In this document: one piece after another, positions 26,263 through 36,985 of the stretch
Layout of the letters: every line of letters begins with the position of its first letter
Position numbering within the stretch: the first letter of the stretch is position 1
From: Formicarius rufipectus
Lineage: Eukaryota > Chordata > Aves > Passeriformes > Formicariidae
Assembly: GCA_013399695.1 (NCBI GenBank)
Contig: VXAU01000298.1
Span: 1 to 64,000, forward strand
DNA: 64,000 nt
Direction: 5' to 3'
The notes under the pieces: generated by a model
Database searches by the model: none
The model's input: only the letters and a program-made list of their open reading frames with translations
What the model was told of the DNA's origin: nothing
Position numbers and translations under genes: made by a program

Positions 26263-27209
26263 CCCACAAAAAAAAAAAAANNNNNNNNNNNNNNNNNNNN
26301 NNNNNNNNNNNNNNNNNNNCCTGGTAATTCTAGAAGCAGCAGCAGGTGTAGAAAATGAAATCATTACCTGCCTCTCTGGTCTATAATAGCACAGGAAGAG
26401 GGGAGTTGCTCTTAAGCACATTTTGAAGCAACAGTGCAAGAGCCTGTACCTCAACATCTTCTGCAAAGTTCCCCTTTCTCAGGAAGCGATTTCCTAACAC
26501 AGGGAAAGCCCAGATGCTTCAATGATCATGCAGCTTATGGCAGCAAGAGTTTTGCCTCCTCTTACAATCACCCATACCAGTAAGATCAAAGGTTCAGTGG
26601 GAAGGTTAAAAGCAGACCATTAATTCTCAAAGTTGGAAGCTGAAAGACTCAAATTACAAAACAACAGGGTTGCTATTCCAGAGGAGAAAAAAAAAAAAAA
26701 AAAAAAAGGTACAACTTGCCCTGTTCCCTTGTGAGCCAGTACTACAACAGTACAGCTGTTCATGTACGACATTAAAAAAAAAAACAACAACAACAACCAA
26801 ACAAAAAAAAACACCAACCATAAAAACCACACAACCTGGTTTTGGTACTCCCCTCCCCACCCTGACAAACATCTAAGCCAACACTCCACACATCCCTTTG
26901 CATTGAGACTTCCACACTCAAACTAGAGCAAAAACTGAGGACAGAACTGAAAGAAGTTACTGCTATGAAATTTCCTGTGAACAACTGATGATAAAAGTGC
27001 ATGTGGATCTAACAGACAATAAATGAAATATGGTATTAACACAATTAATGTTCTCAGATGTTGTGCAAAACAAAGCCAGGTAAAGCAATACAAGGAGGAA
27101 TACATCTTACCCAACTTGCCAGCTTCCTCACATTCCCAGCCTAGTACCTGAAAATGTCGGTAACACACTGTACTCCTCCTCCACCGCAGCATCTCTAACA
27201 GATCAGCTT
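22323..27209 (-). CDS. Candidate four-exon coding locus of unknown function
   Basis: Four minus-strand segments join in one frame: 27111-27209 (donor agttgg/gtaaga), 24775-25036 (acceptor catatcag, donor cttaa/gtgagt), 24551-24646 (acceptor cttgtag, donor ctttg/gtaagc) and 22323-22539 (acceptor gataagcag, ending in TGA). Phases 1, 2 and 2 carry over correctly at the three junctions. The joined product of about 225 residues is not low-complexity. Parts of it are CYRHFQVLGWECEEAGKL, SDCWSELTELTRCTALD, FGTTSKSIKLPNPSQGIHPI and SELYGIVGNKSRLESLEIPE. I recognise no domain and see no start codon exon. The first acceptor is weak. Chance pseudo-exons are common in introns, so this is a hypothesis. 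Confidence 0.27.
26181..26280 (+). repeat. Poly-A tract abutting assembly gap
   Basis: An uninterrupted run of 80 A from 26181 to 26260, then cccccac and more A up to the Ns. Such a pure run is either a sequencing or assembly artefact or a very young retroposon tail; no retroposon body is visible on its 5' side. Confidence 0.9.
26281..26319. other. Assembly gap (39 N)
   Basis: A run of undetermined bases directly after the poly-A tract. The true sequence length here is unknown. Confidence 0.99.
26687..26707 (+). repeat. Poly-A tract (21 A)
   Basis: A pure A run with no recognisable retroposon body before it; a second A-rich, CAA-containing stretch follows at 26774-26810. Confidence 0.85.
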
Positions 27210-30200
27210 CTTGCGTGTTCCGCAACACCAAAGGAGGGCATCAAGAGGCCAGCACTTATTTGTTCTGATAGCAAGATCTCATCCTCCATGCCTCCAGGAA
27301 GCTACCTATCTGCTGGATTAGGCAGCTGGACTTTTGGATACCAGGAGTCCTATTCCTTCAAGACACACTGGCTCTTGTAGCCTCCCTTGCTCCATTTCCA
27401 GTGACACCAGAGATCTGCCAAGTCCCCCACAAACCAACCAAACACACTCCTCCCTTGCACATGTGGGGAGAGGTGGGACAGGCAGCGCTGGGCAAGGGTC
27501 CTTCCCCTCAGCTGCCACCAACACACAGGGTGGCAAACACCACCGTGCCCACCCTGTGCCCCACTCCCTCAGGATGGGCACATGTGGTACAAATCATCCC
27601 TCTAATCTCCCTCCCACACCAATAAACGCACAATGCTCCAGCGACACCCACCATGGAATTCCTGTCTGCTGTAGCATGAACTCCTGGCACCTTGAGTGGC
27701 TTTTGTCTGTATCAGCCAGTTCCTTTCACATCACTCTCCTCCTCCCTTGCTGGCTTTGGAGATAGAGGACCCTGTCAAAGCTCTGAGGCCAAGTGTCCAT
27801 GCAGGGTTGCCATCCAGCAGCAATCCTCACTCCCTCTCTAGAGGCTGGAGAGCAGTGAGTCAGACAAGCTGCAGGGATACTCTTGTCATCCCGTTCCTGC
27901 CAACAGGTCTGCACAGGTCCCACTTCACTCTCTACCCAGAGCAACAGGTAATTAAACAGCTGATCCCCTCATCATGGACAAGTTTTATGGTCTTGTCAAA
28001 ATATCAGAAGTTTTTTAGTTTCTCAATGACAAAAGGAAAATTGGGATCTGTCAACGCTCTCCAAAGCCATGAATACAAAGTACTACCACTATTTCCCTTA
28101 CTTGAAAGCAATTGCAATGAAAAATTCTCAGCCTGTAGATTCTCTCCTGAATCATGTGTCACAGACTGCTCTTCAGAACCTTTCTTAGGAATAAATAATG
28201 TTTAAAATAAAAACTTCTCTATTTCGAGTTGTACAAGGGGGATATATTTTTTAAGCATTAAGAATGTTTTACAGACGTTTTCTAGTGAACACAAAGTGCT
28301 TCAGTAGGTCTGAAATAAAATTAAATTGTTCTGTGGTGGAAAGAAAAGGCAATATAAGGCTTATACTCTGAAAAACATTGTTTATGTTTAAAATTAAAGC
28401 TAAAACTAACAAAGGAAAATTTTGTATGTATTTTAGAAAATATATCTATTTTACACAATCAGAATACTACCAGTATCCTCAGAAATCATCCTCCAGTAAT
28501 AATAACTTCTTAGAAAATGAAATGCAATTCAAGAAGCAAAGGAACTATGTTCAGGAAAAAAAAAATTACACTGTTCACAGGTGCCTCTTTCTGTATCACC
28601 ATCCAGCTCTTGTTTGGACTTGAACTTTACAGCATAGGCAAGATACATGATGAAACCTGAGAGAGGAAAATAAATCTATCAACTACCCTCTTGGTAATCT
28701 GAAGCCAGATGCCAAGACAAGTCAATGAATATTAATTTAAGAGACTCTGCTTCAGATGTTCCTCAGCCTCTGCACACTGAATCTTGTCTGTTCTAGATAA
28801 GGGACAGGCTCGTGGATTAGGTGTTGTCCTAGAGATCATGCTCTGCTGTAACTGCAGGAAGGAGGCAAAAGGCAATTCCAGAACAAAAACATAGGAAAAC
28901 AATGCCAAAGACTTTATTTATAGCAGCTATGCTTGAAAATACTGCCAGTATCTTACTAAGGAAGCAGCCTTGAGGAAACATCCTTGCTGGTTTTGAGGAG
29001 ACATCTCAAATTCAGCATACTTGTCTCCTATGGGAAGGTACAGCTTATTTAACACCAGGGTCCCCAGAAGGAAGCAGGCACCCCAAAATTCTCTGACCTT
29101 ATCTCCACAAAGAAACACATTTTTATGCTTCTATTAAAAACATTAACTTCGATTATCTGAAGCATTATCAGTCCATCTGCCTTAGAGTAGATTCGCACGC
29201 CACACAATGGAGAGAAAAGCCTAGCAAAGGTAAGCCACTAAACTCAACAACTGTTAAATATGTTATATTTAAGTGTATTTTATTCATTGGTATTTAATTC
29301 TGGGAGTTCTACAAATGCCCTTAAATGGATGAAAATAAAGCAGGGGGGAAAGAATCCAGTATAGCACAGCACTCGAGCCTCTGCAAACCTGCACAGAAGA
29401 GCATTGCAGGATCACTTGAACCGAAAATATAAGGTTCCAGAAAAGTACTGAAGTCACAACATCCCACAGGCTCAGACCAGCCTGTGACTTGTATCTAACA
29501 GAATGGGGTAGGTGTTAGTCAATCTTGTTAAAACTGATTCCCTACAGAAAGCCCATTTTCTCCTCCTTTTTTTCACCCTCTCTTTGTGTTACGAAGTAGA
29601 TACACTTTAATCCTCGGGCTAAAAATATTTTTTGCCTTTCCCTCCACTCCCTATTTGTATCTCGAGACACAGTAGCTGTTGTTAAAAAATAATGTATCAT
29701 TCAACAGCTGTTCACTACAGTTAAAGTAAAAATAGCTAATATCTTCCGATGAAACATGCTCCCACAGCTCCTCACCTTCACTAAAATGCTTCACTGTTGA
29801 AATAATATCTTGTTATACTTAGTTGATAAGAGAACTGTGGAGAAGTGCTTTACTGAACCCTGAGACTCCTCAATGCAGAAACCACTATGCCTTTTAATGA
29901 AAAAGAAGGCAGTAGCATCACTCATGTGCACCTACTACAAAGACAAAAATTTGTTACACACCATCATTCTCTCAAACGTGTGTGTGCTCACAAAACCTGA
30001 ACACAGATTCCCAGTTAGCAACCATGTGTTGGAACATCTTTAAAAGGCCAATCCTCCATTTCCTTACTAGCTGCAAAAAGTCTGTCATTTCTAGTGAATA
30101 AACATATTTACTCATTAATTACTTTCTGAAAAGTCACATTTCCCCACCCAAAGTCAGCAAGCACATAGTATCTCCCACTGTGAAAGCACTAAGCTCCCAG

Positions 30201-32561
30201 CCTGCTCCCACCTTGGGCAAACAGCCTGTGGAAGGGCAGATGTGAACTTTAAACTGCGTAACAACAAATTCTAAAAGCAATATTTTCTTCAAATTGTTTT
30301 GCAACTGCCATATCTTAAAACCTCAGAAAAATCTTTGTGCCACTACTGCACACTCTTGAAATCCTAGAGAACTCAAGGAGCTCTTCAGGAACATTTCCCC
30401 TGACTGCAACTAAATGCAGCTGCCAGTGCCGAGAATTCCACACTGCATAAACACTTCAATCCGAGCCCCGCTTGCCATAAACTTTGTTTCACACACACCA
30501 AGTTTTGACCCCTGTGAACACATGGCACAACATACTCTCTCTAAAAATGCACTGAAAAGAATGAGGGTTTGGAGGACCTTTTCAAGTACATATTTTTGAG
30601 AGCTTTTACTCCTGTTCTTAAGGCATCTCAATAAAATAGTCACCTTCTCTCCTCTTCACAAGTGCAGTTAAGTTTTATATAGGTACCTCACACAAGTGTA
30701 TACAAAGACATCTGTAGGAAGTAGCTCAGAGGCGCTGCACATTTTGGTGAGTCTGTCAGAGCTTTTAGAGATGACAGAGAAGGAGATTTAAAATAATGAT
30801 CCTGCCTCACAGGGAGTGTCAAGTTTGGCTCCCTCACACACACTGTAGACAATGAGACAGTCTATCCAGCCATGTATAAAAGACAATGTTTCTTTTCTAA
30901 ATAGCATGAATGTTGTATTTATTCTCAGCACAACATATATTAAAATATAAAAGACAACAGTTAAACAAACAAACAAATAAATTAGTTCATTCCAGGCTGA
31001 AGCCAGAGCACTCACATTGAACTGTTACATGCTGCAGAAATACAGCCTACTAGGAGACACCATTTTCCACAGAACCAGTCCTTTAGTTTACTGAGACTCA
31101 GCTCTTTTCCCTAAAAAATACCAAAAGAAATAGAAGACAACCAACTCTGTCACAATTCATGCCACATAACCGTCAATGACAGCACATGGAGAAGCTCACC
31201 AGCACTGAAGAGGGCATGGTTACAACTCGGGTATCTTTCAGAGCCAGTTCAATACATGTGCATGGTCAGACACCAACAAGAGGGACACCATAAGCAAGTA
31301 CATGCACACATTCTACTCCCAAAATACAAACACAGACTTCCCTAAGTAGGTTATTGCTCAGGAAAGAACAAGTAAGAACTGAGAGTGCTGATTTTGCCTA
31401 TCCTGACCATCAGAACATTATATAATCCTGTACATCAGTGCAGTAAATAGAAGACAAGGACTCATCCACACTGTCCAAGCTGCAAAGTTATCAGAAGCTT
31501 TCTGTCTTTTAGTGGTTGCACCTCAAAGTGGAGCAGTGTAGGGCCCAATATGGAATGTTATGGAGCTTCTTTGTCACTTTTAGGGATGGTAGTTGATTTT
31601 CATAGCAAGTACTTTGTGTCTTAACAACATGCAAACCTCTCTTACCTGATTAGGAAAAAATCTACCATTATGAAACACTTGCAAAGACTTGAACAGAACA
31701 TTTTAAAGAGAATACAGAGAACACTAAGTACTACATTCTATTCAACATTAACAGATATGAAGGCTTTTCTTGTCACTGATGTTGAAATTACATATGTCAT
31801 TCTGACACAAATCTGTTTCCCTGTGGACTAAAAGATCCAGATGTTCCTATTTCAAGTATCTGGCTTCAGCACCAGCCAGTAAACAAAACAACCTATCATC
31901 TGTATCAGTGTGCAAGGAGAGTCCTCCAACACTGGCTCTTTCTCTACCCTTTTCCCCCCCTCCAAGTTTTTCTTTCTTTTCCACAAAGCAAGCAAAGAAA
32001 ACACAACAGCATAATAATGTAGCTTCTACTGGAGACCTAGTGCTAGCCTTTAACCAGTTTGACAAGCAAAAAGGGGCAAAAAGTTATCTGACTTTTATCA
32101 TAAACTATGATTTCAAATGCAAATACAACTACTTTTAAGCTAAACATACTGCATTGTGTTTTGCAGTTGACACTGTGCAGGAAAACAATGTTGAGAGGTT
32201 CTTTCCAAAGAATATGAGTATTTATGTTCCCAATTTAGTGACTCATACATTCAGCAATTTGAGATTCATTTAACTCTATCCTCCTCAAACTTCTGAACTT
32301 GAAAGCAGACACTAAGTTGTTATTCTAAAGTTGTAACAATAAGCACAAAGACTTTTTCTATAATTTTTTTAAATCTAGATTTTATGTAGAGGAAAACTAT
32401 TTCCAGAAATACTTGTGTTATATCTGTAAACAATATTAGGAGGGCTATACAAAGGTAAGCAAATTTAAGGGACAATTTACTACACAAGAAAGATGCATTT
32501 TCTGAAACTAGCACTGAAATTAAGTCTTTTTTAGTGTAATGCCAGGCTCAGGAAAAAAAAA

Positions 32562-32593
<32 letters not shown>

Positions 32594-35500
32594 ATGAGAC
32601 CCAGCATGCATGCACAGTGTAAAATTAATGCAAACACTGCCCCACTTCTTCATATTCTTCTCTTCCTTTCAACATATGCCTGCCTCCCTCATAATAAAGA
32701 ATTTTATCCTCCAAAAAGAATGCATTAAGAACAAATGAAACCAAAGAGAAATACCACCCAGCTGAGACAAACACAACCCATTTCCTCCTTTATCAGAATC
32801 ATCACTGCCAGGGAACAGCAGCAGGTTCAAGATTTTGTCTGCCTGGAAGGGTGTCACATTTCCTCCTTAACATTCAAGTGATGATCCTTTCAGCCTACTG
32901 TCTTAATAATTATGACTAGCTCATTCAGGACTGCTGCATAGTTTGAGGTTTTTCAGGTTGATTTTGCATTTCTTTTCTTGGTTATTTAATACATTACATG
33001 GCAAATAAAAAGATGTCTTGCCCTAAACTTACCATCTTTTCAGTCTTTGCAGTTTTTCACCTGCAATTGCTAAGCACAGTCAGAATCCAAACCCACATGG
33101 GAAAGTCTGCAAGATCATCTCTCCACACAGCAATCAACTCACTTGAGAGAGTTTTTTCTAGGACATTAATTACTTATCTGTGGAGTATCAACAAATGCTA
33201 ATTTTGACAGCACCCATTTCTTCAGGCAAAGATTTTAGGGATCATACTCAGAAAAACTTCACTGTCTACAGGGGGACACCAGGTTTGTGATACCCTCATC
33301 ATAGCATGTGTCAATATGAGTGTGGTGGTGCTGCCATTCCTGCATGTCTGTGACCTCTCCCAGCCACCTCCTCTGTGGATGCACCAGTCAGGGTCATACA
33401 TAAGCAGAACTAGTCACCCCCAAAATACACACTGTCCAAATAGCTCATTGTTGTCTTCAGGAAAGAGGTGATGGTCCAGACAAAACCTTCTGTGGGAACA
33501 CTAGTCAGACATACTGTTGTACCTAAAATAAAATCAGTAGGATTTCTGATACAGTACAGTGTAATGGACATAGTCCTAGTTATAATCCTGAAAATTCAGT
33601 TGGGAAAATTGGTGAAATGTTTAAAAATAAACTAATGAAATGTCTATTTGACAACTAAAACATCTAAGAGAGGATACCAGCAGAGTAGCTGTTCTTGTTC
33701 TACAGAAACCACACAACTCCAGATAATTTCTGCCAATTTTCCAGGTTTATGCAAGCTTCAGTGGTATAAAAGCCAGTAAAACATTTTGAATACAAGTTGT
33801 ACCACCTTTGATTCCACCTGCAGAGTTCTGAGGGGAACTACAGGACTGTGAGAGTAATTATACAGAAAGGGGAAAATTAAAAATAACAGTATAGGACACC
33901 TTTCCAGTTACATTTCTGATTGTATATCTAATGACTTCATATGAAAAGAAAAAAAACTTCTCTTTTATTGTCAAGAACATAAAGCTTCTGCTTCTTGTCC
34001 AGTTTAAACAATGTTTTGAAGGGAATTGATGGATTTCACTACTGGCCATGCCCTCAAGCACTGCCCTCAGCAGTGGTCTGTATGATACATTACCTCAAAT
34101 ACCTTCTCAGATCTGAAATCCTCAGGCTACTCATCAGCACGTGATTAGGGAGAAAATAAATCTACAGGTACATGTGCCCTTGTGTTTAGGTATTAACAGC
34201 CTAATGCGCTGCCCGGTGAAGTCCTGGAACCCTTGCAAGTTAATCATTGCCCGCATCTCAGTACCTGACAGTCACTGCACGTCCAGCCTGGCAGGCACTG
34301 CATGGGAGAACACTTATGGCTTGTTTGCACATCCTGTTACATTTGGGGGTGGACACCCCCAGTCACCTGCTATATAACCATTTATTTCAGTACAGCTGCT
34401 TTGGCAAAAGCACAGCACGAGGTGTGTGTTAATCACAGGTTACTGCAGCATATTTACTAAGTCTTTTATTTTCCAATTATTTACCTACTGTAATTCTACA
34501 TCCTCCTAAAGACTTGGGCAAGACTGCAGTAATTTGTTAACTCCAGATTTCATATGACCTGGACAACTGAAATCCACAACACCCTCACAAATTGAGAGGC
34601 ATAACTTGGTAAAAAACCTGATGGGTTTACATAGAAACTAATTAAGACAAACAAAATAAACCAATGTGTGGTTTAGAACCCCAGGTCTTTTAGTCTTCCA
34701 TAAACATAAAATTTCCCTACATATTACACACAAAGAAAACAGCAACTCTTAGCTAATTACTTCTCCAAATGCAACTCACACTTATGCGCTGAGCGTAAGG
34801 TGCCTGCAATACAATACATGTACACAAATGTTCCAAAGGGATTCTAATTTGCTCATTACAGCATTTGTAGAAGTAAACAGATGCTTCCTCAAAAATACTC
34901 AGCAAATATGTTTCATCAAAAGAGACTGTTCAAAAACCTAAAAGACTAAAAACACCCAAAAAAAACTCTAGCATAAACAAAATTTAAGAGGTCAGGTTCA
35001 TTTTCTTTAACACTTAAAGCAAGAGATTTAACACGAGAAAAATTAAGCCCTGAGTTAATATGAAGAAACTACATGTGAGCTCTGGAGAAGCAGCTATCAC
35101 CCACCTCAGTGCATGAGCAGCAAAACAAAACAGTTCTGTTTCAGGCCGTGTGGTCTCAGTGGCCACTTGCTGGAAGTGACTCCAGAGAATACACCTCCAA
35201 ATCATGCTCACATGTGACTCCCACAGCTTGGAACGACGCCAGAACAACTGTCCGCACAAAAGCGGTGCCGAGAAGAAGCAGCTATTGAGAACAGAGCAGA
35301 GCTCTGGGAGACTGTGCAGGGAACGAGACCGAGGGTTACAGACCCTTCACGCAACACCAGGCCCTGTCACGCTGCAAACCCAAACCCACGACCCTAATGG
35401 GCAACTGTATGGGATTTCTGATCAAAACAGGAGGGTATTTTGTTTACTGACACTGGGTAATAAATATTTACTGAAAACAGGTATCATCTCACAAAGAATT

Positions 35501-36034
35501 TTTAAACAGAAGGACTAAATCCACTTAAATGACAAGCCAAAGCTGCTCTTGTACGTTCCCTGACTTCATCTGCACAGGGTCAGCTCCATTTCTCACACTC
35601 AGCTACCTGTATTATGCAAACCCAATTATTCTGCAATAAGTGTTTTACCTCCATTCGTTTCCAAATCCCATGGCTTCTTCTGAACTCAAATTCTCTACAG
35701 AGACAGCATCCCTCTCCTAACTTCTTGCACTTCACAGACCTCTGTATGTGCTACAGAACTAAGTATCCAACTAAATTAATACTGTGTCAAGTCTATTAGG
35801 ATAAAGGAACTTTCTCTGCCCTTTCCCAGTAAAAACGCATTGAAGGATAACATTTAATCAGAAATTATATTAATAAGTGTACACAAACATGAAAAAGCTA
35901 TATGTTAAGATTCATACATTCACAAGATATAAGAATTATAAAGAAAATAAAGACATTCATTACCGAAGTTGGATGTCCTGCATTAATGCAAATGGTTCCT
36001 CAGCAAATCACGGATTTGTGCCAAGGACAGCACA
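27210..36034. other. Non-coding stretch upstream of the CpG island's own transcript path
   Basis: A pyrimidine- and C-rich block at 27300-27960 is followed by ordinary AT-rich sequence. Minus-strand micro-exon-like signals exist (for example near 33029 with donor agatg/gtaagt), but none can be tied to a protein. No CR1 or LTR is recognised. Confidence 0.5.
32553..32595 (+). repeat. Poly-A and (AAAAG)n tract
   Basis: 26 A followed by gaaaagaaaagaaaaa. A simple repeat, possibly an old retroposon tail whose body has decayed. Confidence 0.85.
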
Positions 36035-36985
36035 GGGATGAGCGGTGACACCCGCGGCCCCGACCGAACCTGCACGGACGGCGGACACCGGGGCGCTGGT
36101 CCGTGCTACGCTAATTAGCGCTGGCCCTCATTACAGCCCCTCACGGGCTGCCGTGCCTCGCTCCACAGGTGTAAGTCATTACGCTCCGGGATGGTTTTTT
36201 TCCACTTTCCTTTAGGCTCGAAACCTTCCCCAGGTGCTCCAGGCCCACCAGCGCCGTGGCACGGCGGGTGCGCGGTGGGTACTGGGGGAGGCGGCAGCGC
36301 CCGGCCCGTCCCCCTAAACCGACCCCGGGGTGACATCTGCCGCTACACAAACTTAAAAAGCTCTTCAGAAACACAAACAAATCAATGCACAGGGGCTACT
36401 GAGCCCCGACAGGGAGCGAGTGGAGCTGCGGCCGCCCCCGGGGATGCGGGGTACGCTCCCCCCATGCCTCCCGCTGCCCGGGCACGGCCGGAGCGGGGCG
36501 AGGGTATGAGGAGATGGATGGACTGGGGGGCGTGAGGAGATGCAGGTGGACCGTGTGCCCTTCCCCTCAGCAGGAGCTGCCGGGAGCCCCTTTTCCCGCA
36601 CCGCCCCCGCTCCGTGGGGGTCCCCGCGGGGTCAGCTCCGTCACGGCTGCCCCGGACAGCGCCCACCTGGCCAGCCCCGAGGGACAGCACTCACCTGGCG
36701 CCCCGCTGCTCCTGCTCGGCTCCCGACCCGGCAGGGCGGCGCAGGGCGGGCGGGACCGGGGGCTCCGCGGCTCCCGGCGGCTGGCAGGGCGGGCGCCGGC
36801 ACGGAGAGAGGGAGGGAGGATTGTGTGTGTGTGTCCCTGTGAGTGCTCGGCAGCCCCGCCCGGCTCTCCGCCCTTCCCGCCCGCTCCTCGGATGGGCGTC
36901 CTGTCCTCCCTTTCCGCTCCCGATCCCTCCTGAACTCCTTGGCCGCTCTGCCACCCATCGCGTCCGCCCGGGAAGACGCGCTGGT
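36035..36985. promoter_or_regulatory. CpG island, probable promoter downstream of IL17RD
   Basis: About 950 bp of GC-rich sequence dense in unmethylated-type CpGs (for example cacccgcggccccgaccg and ggacggcggacaccggggcg) in an AT-rich region. It lies about 5 kb below the likely IL17RD 3' end. A strong minus-strand donor (gcgccag/gtgagt, boundary 36695/36694) leaves it. In mammals the ARHGEF3 5' end sits at this position and on this strand, so an ARHGEF3 distal promoter is the leading guess. Nothing in the sequence itself names the gene. Confidence 0.65.
36695..36960 (-). other. Candidate first exon ending at strong donor
   Basis: Minus-strand sequence within the CpG island that ends in gcgccag/gtgagtgc, a near-perfect donor. 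The 5' limit is arbitrary since no TATA box is seen. All three frames are open for long distances only because the DNA is GC-rich; the predicted peptides are Arg, Pro and Gly rich and look like untranslated sequence. By position it may be a noncoding or alternative first exon of ARHGEF3. Confidence 0.35.

Noticed and set aside
26052..26466. Open frames of poly-Lys or poly-Phe across the N gap
   Set aside because: Artefacts of the homopolymer tract and of Ns read as unknown residues.
26367..26491. Minus-strand segment with protein-like frame (EDVEVQALALLLQNVLKS) between a possible acceptor and donor
   Set aside because: An in-frame TAG lies 15 bases before the donor, so it cannot be an internal coding exon of the four-exon candidate; it could at most be a terminal exon.
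1..36000. Search for ARHGEF3 DH and PH domain exons
   Set aside because: None of the frames shows recognisable ARHGEF3 sequence, so the gene is proposed only through position and strand, not annotated.
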